Positions 20,401 through 28,900 of a stretch of 64,000 nt of DNA are shown here, one piece after another. Within the stretch, counting starts at the first letter, position 1. Every line of letters starts with the position of its first letter. Location: the NCBI GenBank assembly GCA_904066235.2, contig CAJFCV020000001.1, forward strand, positions 14,131,291 to 14,195,290, read 5' to 3'. The translations under genes and the position numbers were made by a program. The DNA is from Bursaphelenchus xylophilus (Eukaryota; Nematoda; Chromadorea; Rhabditida; Aphelenchoididae). The notes under the pieces are model-generated. The model had not been told where the DNA came from, ran no database searches, and worked only from the letters and a program-made list of their open reading frames with translations.

Positions 20401-22365
20401 AGTTTTTTGATTGTTTGTGCTTCTTTCATTATTACGAATAACGAGCTTTGTTTCAGAGGGTGATTGATTATGCCGCGGCGAAGCGGATGGTCGCCGAAGG
20501 CGAATTCGGCGCGTTTTACGAATACGAGTCCCAGGGAACATCGTACTGGTACAAGTTGGAGGCAAAGCTAGGCTCCAGATTCAAGCAACCCCTCGCCAAC
20601 GAGAGCGGCGTCTACAAGCTGGTGGAGAAGTACTTCAAGAACCCAGAAAAACAGTAAGTTGGATGCGAATGCCACATTTTCGGCAAAAAATGTTTTTGTG
20701 CTGCTGGAACCGGCAAAAATTGTTAGCTTCGCAAGCCGAAAAGAATTGTAACAAGGAAAGTACTTCTATGGGGTATGAAGTTACAGGTCGAGAAATGTAT
20801 CAAAAAAATCGCAAAATTTTTCTGATTCAGAATATATAAAAATCAGCAGCTTAATTTTGGTTTGTAATGGTGAAAAAATCCTCAGAACTTTTCTCGCAAC
20901 ACCACGCAAACTTTTAACCAAGTTTTTACCAAATCAGAAGCTTGTTTTTGAGCTAAAGTAAATCCTGGTATCTTGACAAGCATTAAATATCAAATTTGAT
21001 CTATTTATACTACGCGTAAAGCAATATAAAAAAGGGGCATTTGCGTGGTGTTTTGAGAAAAGTTCTGAGGATTTTTTTTCACCCTTACAAACCAAAATTA
21101 GGTAGTTAATTTTTACATTTTCTGAATCAGAAAAAAATTGCGGTTTTTTTGATATGGGTTTCGACCTGTAACTCCACACCCCATATGACGTACTTTCCTT
21201 GTAAAGCTAAACTTGGTTTTCGTGGTGGTACAAGCAATAATTAGCACTAAAAACGACGTACTGCGTCGGCCGTTTTCGCTGCAGGAAAAAAGCATTTTCC
21301 GGGTGGCAAGAAGAGCGTCCCTGATTAAAAAACTTTTAATCCCTGTTTGTTTCAGCTTCATGTACTATGGCGGCATGCTCGGATGCTGCCAGTTCTCCGA
21401 AGGCGTCTACTGCATGCGGGTCGAACATTTTGGGCCAAGCGTTCGCGAGATGCGCGGGGGACAATTGATGGCTCCGCCCGAGGCGAAGAAACTCTTTTTC
21501 CAGTTGCTTCACTGCATCAGAGCGATGATTAAGTACGGGATTAGCCATCGGTACATCAAGGAGAGTGCTTTCTACGCGAAGCAAGACGAAGACAAGTATT
21601 GGGTGAGTCGAAGTGTAAAACACCAATAGCGAAGAGTCTATTCCGGTCACCGGACTCCTCAGTTTGACGTGCGAGGGTCAGTTTGTACACACTGAGGGGC
21701 TTTTCGGAAAAAATGTTTTTAGGAGTGAGCCTAAATTTATGGCATTTTTTTTTGTAGATGAGGCCGTTTAATACAATTGTTTTTGCAGTTCGTAATCACC
21801 GATCTCGGCTATGCGATTAGAATGGGCTCGGAACGCTCCGCCTTCTATCCAATTCCAGAACTGGCCACCACTCACATCCACGCGAAGAAAGCGTTGAAGG
21901 TGGAAGACGCGGAGAGCTTGCTCTTCATGATCCTGGGCATGATGGCCCCACTGCCTTGGACGGGAATGGAGGATATGGAGGAAATTCGAAAGACGAAGTT
22001 GGAATGCACTGACGAAAAGTCGATCGCGATGGAGTTTAAAGACATTCCCGAAGCTGTAGAGTTGTGTCGCATGAGGGGTCTGTATACGGACGACGTGGCG
22101 TGCGAAAACCCGGCCGACAGCCTTATCACTTGCTGCCTTCAGGTATGTGGAATTTGGGGTTAAATTTAATTTTTTTTTCTACCTGCGCATCGGTGATTAA
22201 GCGACAGCTTTTATCCGAGTTGCCGGGGTTTATCCTTTCTGGAGATGGATTTGATTTTATGAAAAACTCTTTCAGACCACACCGTTCGAAAAAATGTGCT
22301 TACCAGTTCTTTTTCCAAACTCTAATGCAAAATTGGTGGGCACTTTCCAGTCGTATGGCTCATGA
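14407..22365 (+). CDS. Gene B: single-pass membrane protein with CK1-like pseudokinase domain
   Basis: Eleven exons (14407-14585, 14867-14973, 15015-15024, 15589-15937, 19042-19154, 19190-19342, 20274-20397, 20457-20653, 21356-21602, 21789-22142, 22276-22365) give 640 residues with every splice phase matching. Residues 1-272 form a Cys-rich ectodomain shared with gene A; 273-295 are a membrane span; about 305-640 resemble casein-kinase-1/TTBK-like kinases. The Gly-loop is AEGEFGAFYEY (358-368), the Lys is in YWYKLE (K378), and the helix-C Glu is likely E394. The block VEHFGPSVREM matches the CK1 hinge region. The HRD motif is HRY (Y477), the following Asn is Ala (A482), and DFG is DLG (D498). 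Catalysis is therefore unlikely, though ATP binding is possible. No signal peptide is visible. The 3.1-kb intron 4 is filled with nested elements. The ectodomain family is not recognised. Confidence 0.85.
14640..14780. repeat. MITE end (GGCGGACCTGATCC family) in gene B intron 1
   Basis: It contains GATACTTCCCGGACGCAAAA and CCACCGTATCAGGTCCGCCA, the right half of the family described at 52225-52451. It is orthologous to the copy in gene A intron 1 (10323-10425). Confidence 0.75.
15035..15304. mobile_element. 270-bp MITE with TA target duplication and empty site in gene A
   Basis: The ends are inverted copies over about 30 bp (CTAGTCGTT[C/A]CAGAAAG...). Each side is flanked by TA. The matching intron of gene A reads straight through (TTTGATAAGAAAAC near 10040-10053) with one TA and no insert. 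This gives the exact insertion point and shows the element arrived after the A/B duplication. The inside carries several GCACTGTGC words. Confidence 0.9.
15346..15495. mobile_element. 150-bp MITE (CAGGTGGGCCACTCGAAAC ends)
   Basis: Near-perfect hairpin with ends CAGG(G)TGGGCCACTCGA and GACAAGTCGTTTCTTTGAAT inside. It is flanked by TA on both sides. A related end is in gene A intron 1 (10446), and a longer relative with GGGCCACTAAAACC is at 42228-42541. Confidence 0.85.
16156..17412. mobile_element. 1.25-kb inverted-repeat element with TTACTTATAT-rich ends and possible captured exon
   Basis: The ends are CACAGGGGACTCGGATTTAC and its complement, flanked by TA. The sub-terminal parts are repeats of TTTACTTATAT. 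The centre (about 16440-17180) has normal base composition and gene-like signals: a TTTTCAG acceptor at 17030, an open stretch encoding NPDAEIAIEDPENKQLMPHE and a stop at 17107, then AATAAA near 17169. This may be a captured gene end. The source was not identified. Confidence 0.65.
16727..16880. repeat. Small hairpin element nested in the 1.25-kb element
   Basis: The ends are TATGTTGTACTAGGTCCAGG... and its complement CCTGGACCTAGTGCAACATG. This makes a third level of nesting in the same intron. Confidence 0.75.
17622..18946. mobile_element. 1.3-kb inverted-repeat element carrying HSP90-like sequence
   Basis: The arms of about 270 bp pair outside-in: TTAAAGTACGCGCTTCCGTA... at 17622 and its complement ending near 18946. 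Homology continues inwards into the HSP90-like part, present in both arms, but the arms have diverged strongly there. Confidence 0.82.
17905..18660. pseudogene. Broken HSP90-like fragments in both arms of the 17.6-18.9 kb element
   Basis: On the plus strand near 17918-17985, two frames together give KKRGFEFVYM and then PIDEYGVQ. This matches the well-known HSP90 middle-domain stretch in which a '(K/R)-x-GFE-V-YM' block is followed by 'PIDEY-x-VQ-LK'. A one-base shift separates the two blocks and a stop follows. The reverse strand of 18530-18660 has a similar but further decayed copy. I judge these to be remnants of a captured hsp90 piece. No working gene is present. Confidence 0.55.
19343..20273. 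repeat. Gene B intron 6: two foldback-element pieces around a GC-rich repeat
   Basis: 19379-19600 matches the left part of the 47.6-48.4 kb element (GAGTACGGAAAGGTCCGCTA, GGCGCTGATTTCGAAAATCA, AAGCAGTAGTGTC). 19607-19965 holds GGCCCGGCCCG-rich sequence like that at 12.4 kb. 20160-20250 is another piece with GGTGCTGATTTCCAAAATCA. Splicing across the whole stretch keeps the frame (CG/C), which joins the membrane span to the kinase-like exons. Confidence 0.65.
20745..21208. mobile_element. Inverted-repeat element in gene B intron 8
   Basis: The ends pair: AACAAGGAAAGTACTTCTAT...ACAGGTCGA on the left and TCGACCTGTA...TACTTTCCTTGT on the right. Inside, CTCAGAACTTTTCTCGCAAC is also mirrored near 21050. 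No open reading frame of note. Confidence 0.8.
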
Positions 22366-22415
22366 GGAAGAACCGAAAGGACAGTGTATTTTTATTATCT
22401 AAGAAGAGGGAAGGA

Positions 22416-22421
22416 AATAAA
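22416..22421 (+). terminator. AATAAA polyadenylation signal of gene B
   Basis: Located 51 bp after the gene B stop codon, a usual distance for a nematode 3' UTR. Confidence 0.6.
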
Positions 22422-22947
22422 TATTTGTATGTGTGGTTTTTTTGATCGGCCATCTAAAGTCACTATTCCATGTCGTCCCAAAAAGGCGACCCATAATGTC
22501 TTGACTTCGCTAACGTTTTTATAATAAGTTGACGACAGATTTTGTACGTTTAACATTAGTCCGTCATGAATATTTTTCATAGCAACATTTGCGAAAAAAT
22601 GGCAAATTTTTGCCCAATTTCGACATAAAAAATCTCGGTCGTTTCTGCAAAGCGCGAGCAGGAAGTCTCACATCTGCCTTAGAAACAATTTGGGCCAAGT
22701 TTCACCAAAATGACTCTTTCTTTTTTACAATATTTAACAGTCTGTCCGGAAAATAATGAGCACAATGTGGCTGCGCCGATCAGGTCGCTGAAATGAAAAG
22801 AAATTCGATTTTGTTGCGACACGATTCATTTTCCCGACGGCGATGCGATTTTCGATGCGACAGAGTGCTCATTATTTTCCCGACAGACTGAAATGTAGTC
22901 CTGGACACTACTGTAAGAGATTATCATGTTTATTTCCTTCAAATCAT
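22422..22947. other. Region between gene B and the transporter gene
   Basis: No gene. 22619-22680 is part of a dispersed repeat (TCTCGGTCGTTTCTGCAAAG, also near 54030). 22738-22890 is a MITE of the CAGTCTGTCGGGAAAATAAT family (first arm TGTCCGGAAAATAATGAGCA). AATAAA on the minus strand at 22929-22934, 14 bp past the transporter stop, is a likely polyadenylation signal. Confidence 0.6.
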
Positions 22948-25900
22948 TTAGTCCACGGAATAAATGGACGCTCTTTTTGCATGTGTGTGTCCCAGCTCGC
23001 GCAGCTGGCTCGACTCGCTCTGAATCGACAACCTTTTGGCCTGCAGCACTTGGCCCACCTTCTCCTTGTCCCGCAGCTCGCTCGCGCTCAGCTCGAAGAC
23101 TTGTGGAGCTGGTGGGGCGCCGGAGGGCACGGGATTGTCGGCCCACGGACGAACCGTAACTTCGGCTGTGCAGTTGAAGATGGTCGTAACGACGATCACC
23201 AGAATTCCTGTCGCAATGAAGAGGCGGGCCCACTAAAAAAGAGACCGCAGATTCATCAGAAGTTTAGAGAAAATTTTACCGCCGCAGTTGGGCCCTTGTT
23301 AGTCGTATTTTTTAAGCCACATTCATGCAATTTTTCGACACTACTTGGCACAAAAAGTCCTGATGTGAGAATTTATCGCGCCCTCAAATTCTGTCGCACA
23401 CTGAAAAAATGTTTTGTCGCTGCGAAAAACGAGAATCGCGCTCAATTTTTCTTGAGCTGATCACATTTCTTTGATCTGGCCATGTTTTTTTCGATATGCC
23501 CACATTTTTCTTTTGTCAATACCCGAAGGTCAGTTCGGGGGCTCGCGGAGCGCCACCCCCCCTATATTAACCGCCCTAGCTGTTTTCCTCTTAACGTTGA
23601 ATTTTTTTGGTTTTTTTGACCCCATCGTGTTGTCTGATCCTCTGTGACACCCAAATGACATTTTTTTAGTCGATAAAATTATCGACCGCCAAACGCCGGA
23701 GAATTGAGTTTTTGACTTTGTCTCTGGAGCTATGCTGCCAATTTTTTTTCATCGTACGCAGAATGATCTCTTCTATCTGAAAATCATACTCGTTCTTTGT
23801 GTTGTAGTTGCGCGTTGCGGAGAAAAGTTGCGAAAAGTGCACTTTTTCAAAAAATACCCCTTTTTGCACAGTGCGCTGTGACCGCTGCGTGCGACGTGTA
23901 CAGGAGCGGAGATGGCGGGTAGCGTATTTTTATGTCAAATTTACGTTCTGAAAGTTTCATTCATTTTCATCGCGATTTCGCGCAGTTACAACCAAAAAAC
24001 GTGTTTTTCGCACCTGCAAAAAAAAAGTTTTTCGCGTTTTTCTCAAAATTTTTCGCCTATTAAAAAAAAGTTTTCTTCATGCGCTATAGGTTATTTTTGG
24101 AGGAGAGTTTATATTTCACAATTTTTTTTCCAGAAAATTTGCATATTCATGATGTCCGGATTTCAGAGTGAAAAACCTGAGTTTGCATATCTCGGGAACT
24201 AGGTCCTTAATCAAAAATCGTATCGGCTTAAACTTTCTAAATTTTTTTCTGAGTCCGTTAAACGTGTTTTTTCCCATATTGATACAGTATCCGTCTCAGG
24301 AAAAGTCGCACACTGATTTTGGGACATATTCAAAAAAATCTCGCGAGCGAAGCGAGCGCCGAGTACCATTCCTTCTTTATTTTGCATAGTTTTTAATACC
24401 AAACAGCTAACTAACTGACTATTTTTTTCTATCTGTACTCTCCGGGATACTGTATTTTTATTTCCTCAGGCATTGTGCATAAATGACGGAAATTCGAAAT
24501 TCTGTTTACAGATTCAGAATCAGCATGAAAAACTACACCATAAACTGGTATCATTTGTCCCATATCTCGCAAATTTTTTTCGGCATACTGTAGGTTACGG
24601 TAGTTTTCGCGCCAAAAACCGGTTTTTCGCCATTTTCTCAGCGTAGACGTAATCGCGCCGGACAAAATTCACAGGACTGTTCGTACTCGTCATTAAACGT
24701 CTTTGAAGGTGTATTTCACGGTTCCAGGTCTGTCGCTCCGCGAGGGATTACTGTAACAAGGGCCTTGACTTTAAGGTACCGTATCTCGGTCAATTTTGAT
24801 CGTATCGACCCGCCTCAAAAAGCATTCTACTCAGTTTAAATAGCTCTTCAAAAGATTAGTTGACACGTTTCCGCCATTTCTTCAAACCGGGTTACTGTAA
24901 CATCGTAAACATAAAAAGTACTGTAACTTTTCAACGAGTAGAGATACGAAGACGGGACCTGGCTCAATCGTTCGGAAATTAAAAATTCGATCAGGATACG
25001 TGTAAGAATCTTGGTATTTTTCTAAAATACGGCCTGGCCGAATTTAGTTCTGGCCAAATTTTCCATTAATTATTTCACCCCGAAAAAGTCAAAACTTTTG
25101 GGTAAAAAACCCAAAATATGACGGCCCTCTAATTGTACTACAACGTGGTATAATTTTTTTTCCGGGGGATTGAACCTCCAGAGACTTCAGATTGCCAGAC
25201 TTCCGCGCTAACCACTGCGCCATGGGTGGCTCTCTCGGAAACGAAAAGGGACCGAGCGCGGGGGCCTCCGCACTGTGCAAAAGCACTTCGAAAGGCTTTT
25301 GTCGCGGAGCGACAAAGAATTTTTGCTTTGTCGCGCAGCGACAAAGCCAAAATTCTCATTTGCACTGTGCAAATTGAGAAAAAGCCTAGCTCACTGGGTA
25401 AAATGCAGAGTGCACGGTGCGTCTGGGGGGAAAATGGGAAAATCAAAAGGGGGGTGCCTGGGAAAACGTTCGGAGGGTGTTTTTCGCACTGTGCAAAATG
25501 AAAAAAAGCCTACGAACGTAGGCTTTTTTGTTGATTGCACTGTGCAAATTTTTCCAAATTTCAGGTTTCGAAGGGGAGTGTCTGCAAAATATTTTGCGAC
25601 ACTCCGCCAACAAATTTCGCACGGTGCAAGTGGGAAAAGGCTTCTTTGGCAAGATTGCACTGTGCAAACCGTGTCGCGACGTGAAAAAAGGGGCGTGGCA
25701 AAAGTTGACTTTGCATTTTCGTGAGAGAGCAAAAATTTCTCTAGCTTTCTCGTCGATTTCGGGTCCCAGCATTTTTTCGAGGGCGATATCGGTTGGGTTC
25801 GCGCGGGTTCGAAATTTTTTTATTTTCTCCGGGTTTTCGCGAGTGCACTGTGCGATGAAAAGGTTCACTGTGAGTTTATAAGCTGCACTGCGCGGTGCTT

Positions 25901-28900
25901 AGCGCATAGGCTTAGGCTTAGTTTGCTTAGCCGCTTAGGCTTAGCTCAGGCTTAGTTTGCTTAGGCTGCTTAGGCTGATTTTTTTGCAACACATGCGCGG
26001 GCAACCGCGGCGGGCCGGACCAAAGACATGACAAAGTCATGTCTTTGGCCGCCCGCCGCAGCTTGTCGGCCTGCTCCGCAGACCCCATTATAATAAAGGC
26101 CGAGGGAGTTTTTTACTTAGCGTTGAATTTTTGCAGTTTTTTTGACCTCATCGTGTTGTCTGATCCTCTGTGACACCCAAATGACATTTTTTTAGTCGAT
26201 AAAATTATCGACCGCCAAACGCCGGAGAATTGAGTTTTTGGCTTCATTTTTGGAGCTATGCTGCCAATTTTTTTTTCATCGTACGCAGAATGATCTCCTC
26301 TATCTGAAAATCATACTCAATCTTTGTGCTGTAGTTGCGCGTTGCGGAGAAAAGTTGCGAAAAGTGCACTTTTTCAAAAAATACCTCTTTTTGCACAGTG
26401 CGCTGTGACCGCTGTGTTGAAGGTGTACAGTTCCGTAACGGGCAGGTAGCGTATTTTTAAGTCAAATTTGCTCTCCGAAAGTTTCATTCATTTTAGTCGC
26501 AAACTCAGGGAGAAACTAATTATAAACCGCTTTTTCGCACCTGCAAAAAAAAAGTTTTTCGCGTTTTTCTCAAAATTTTTCGCCTATTAAAAAAAAGTTT
26601 TCTTCATGCGCTATAGGTTATTTTTGAAGGAGAGTTTATATTTCACAATTTTTTTTTCAGAAAATTTGCTTATTCATGATGTCCGGATTTCAGAGTGAAA
26701 AACACGAATTTGCATATCTCGGAAACTAGGACCTAATTCAAAATTCTACACACAGAAACCTCTGACAAAGGTCCCATAAACCCCAAAAAACTCATTTTCA
26801 GACTCATTGATACAGCATCCGGTTCTAAACAAATCGCGAAGTGATTTTTCGACATATTCAAAAATATCTCGCGAGCGAAGCGAGCGCCGAATACCATTCC
26901 TTCTTTGTTTTGCATAGTTTTTGATACCAAACAACTAACTAACTGACTATTTTTTTCTATCTTTACTCTCCGGGATACTGTATTTTTATTTCCTCAGGCA
27001 TTGTGCATAAATGACGGAAATTCGAAATTCTGTTTACAGATTCAGAATCAGCATGAAAAACTACACCATAAACTGGTATCATTTGTCCCTTAACTCGCAA
27101 ATTTTTTTCGGCATACTGTAGGTTACGGTAGTTTTCGCGCCAAAAAGCGGTTTTTCGCCATTTTCTCAGCGTAGACGCAATCGCGCCGGACAAAATTCAC
27201 AGCACTGGTAGTACTCGTCATTACACGTCTTTGAAGGTGTATTTCACGGTTCCAAGTCTGTTTTTCCGCGAGGGATTACTGTAACAAGGGCCTTGACTTT
27301 AAGCTACCGTATCTCGGTCAATTTTGATCGTATCGACCAGCCTCAAAAAGCATTCTACTGAGTTTAAATAGCTCTTCAAAAGATTAGTTGACACGTTTCC
27401 GCCATTTCTAGAAACCGGGTTACTGTAACATCGTAAACATAAAAAGTACTGTAACTTTTGAACGAGTAGAGATACGAAGACGGGACCTGGCTCAATCGTT
27501 CGGAAATCAAAAACTCGATCGGGACACATGTAAAAATCTTGATATTTTTCTAAAATACGACCTGGCCGAATTTAATTCTGGCCAAATTTTCCATTAATTA
27601 TTTCACCCCGAAAAAGTCAAAACTTTTGGGTAAAAAACCCAAAATATGACGGCCCTCTAATTGTACTACAACGTGGTATAATTTTTTTCCGAGGGATTGA
27701 ACCTCCGGGGACTTCAGATTGCCAGACTTCCGCGTTACCCACTGCGCCATGGGTGGCTCTCTCGGAAACAAAAAGGGCTCGAGCGCGGGGGCCTCCGCAC
27801 TGTGCAAAAACACTTTTGAAAGGGTGCACTGTGCGGATTTTTGCTTTGTCGCGCAGCGACAAAGCCAAAGTTGGGATTCGCACTGTGCAAATTGAGAAAA
27901 AGCCGAGCTCACAGGGCACGGCAACCCAGGGAGTCTCCCGCCTCGTTTCGGCACTTCGCCCGCCTAGTATCGGTTGAATTCAAACGAAATGTCAAAAATG
28001 AATTTTTCGTGTGGTTTTCCGACCGAAAAATATTTTTCTCGGAATTATTTTATTTCTTTTGTGAATTTTGACACTTCGTTTGGACGAAATTCAAAAGTGG
28101 GCGGGAGACATTTTTGTTCTATTTTGGGTTGCCGTGCAGGGTAAAGTGCAGAGTGCACTGTGCGTCTGGGGGGAAAGTGGGAAAATCAAAAGGGGGGTGC
28201 CTGGGAAAACGTTCGGAGGGTGTTTTTCGCACTGTGCAAAATGAAAAAAAGCCTACGAACGTAAGCTTTTTTGTTGATTGCACTGTGCAAATTTTTCCAA
28301 ATTTCAGGTTTCGAAGGGGAGTGTCTGCAAAATATTTTGCGACACTCCGCCAACAAATTTTGCACGGTGCAAGTGGGAAAAGGCTTCGTTTGGCAAGATT
28401 GCACTGTGCAAACCGTGTCGCAACGTGGAAAAAGGGGCGTGGCAAAAGTTGAGTTTGCATTTTCGTGAGAGAGCAAAAATTTCTCTAGCTTTCTCGTCGA
28501 TTTGGGGTCCCAGTATTTTTCCGAGGGCGATTTCGGTTGGGTTCGCGTGGGTTCGAAATTTTTGTATTTTTTCCGGGTTTTCGCGAGTGCACTGTGCGGT
28601 GAGAAGGTTCACTGTGAGTTTATAAGGTGCACTGCGCGGTGCTTAGCGCATAGGCTTAGGCTTAGTTTGCTTAGCCGCTTAGGCTTAGCTCAGGCTTAGT
28701 TTGCTTAGCCGCTTAGGCTGCTTAGGCTTAGCTGCTTAGGCTAATTCGGTGGCGCTTTGCGCGCACACCCGCGTTGGGAATGTAGGCTGACGAGTCGCGT
28801 AGCGACGTAGTCAGGCTACATCCCAACGCAGCTTGTCACCCATACTGAACTGCAAATGAAACATAAAGAAAATCCCAGCGCTTCAACAACATCTCCCATC

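Larger units (their letters stand above)
23584..25990. repeat. Direct duplication unit 1 inside transporter intron
   Basis: A block of about 2.4 kb that reappears in the same order and orientation at about 26114-28745. Shared markers are CATCGTGTTGTCTGATCCTC, GCGCGTTGCGGAGAAAAGTT, CGCGAGCGAAGCGAGCGCCG, GTATCATTTGTCC, a tRNA-like stretch, GACACTCCGCCAACAAATTT, and a closing TTAGGC-like tract. Many GCACTGTGC words are present. Open frames of 100-150 codons here come from these words and are not conserved as proteins. Confidence 0.88.
26114..28745. repeat. Direct duplication unit 2 inside transporter intron
   Basis: Second copy of the 23584-25990 block, with scattered substitutions, one clear insertion (27917-28140), and a shortened stretch near 27800-27850 compared with unit 1. 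Copies this similar suggest recent duplication or gene conversion. Confidence 0.88.

Noticed and set aside
22064..22402. Alternative open frame overlapping the end of gene B
   Set aside because: It crosses the intron between exons 10 and 11 in another frame; the spliced model keeps kinase-like sequence and reaches a stop followed by AATAAA.
25275..25868. Overlapping open frames of 100-150 codons on both strands at 25.2-25.9 and 28.1-28.6 kb
   Set aside because: They are built from repeated GCACTGTGC words, occur in several frames at once, and have no start context, introns or recognisable domains. They arise from the duplicated repeat.
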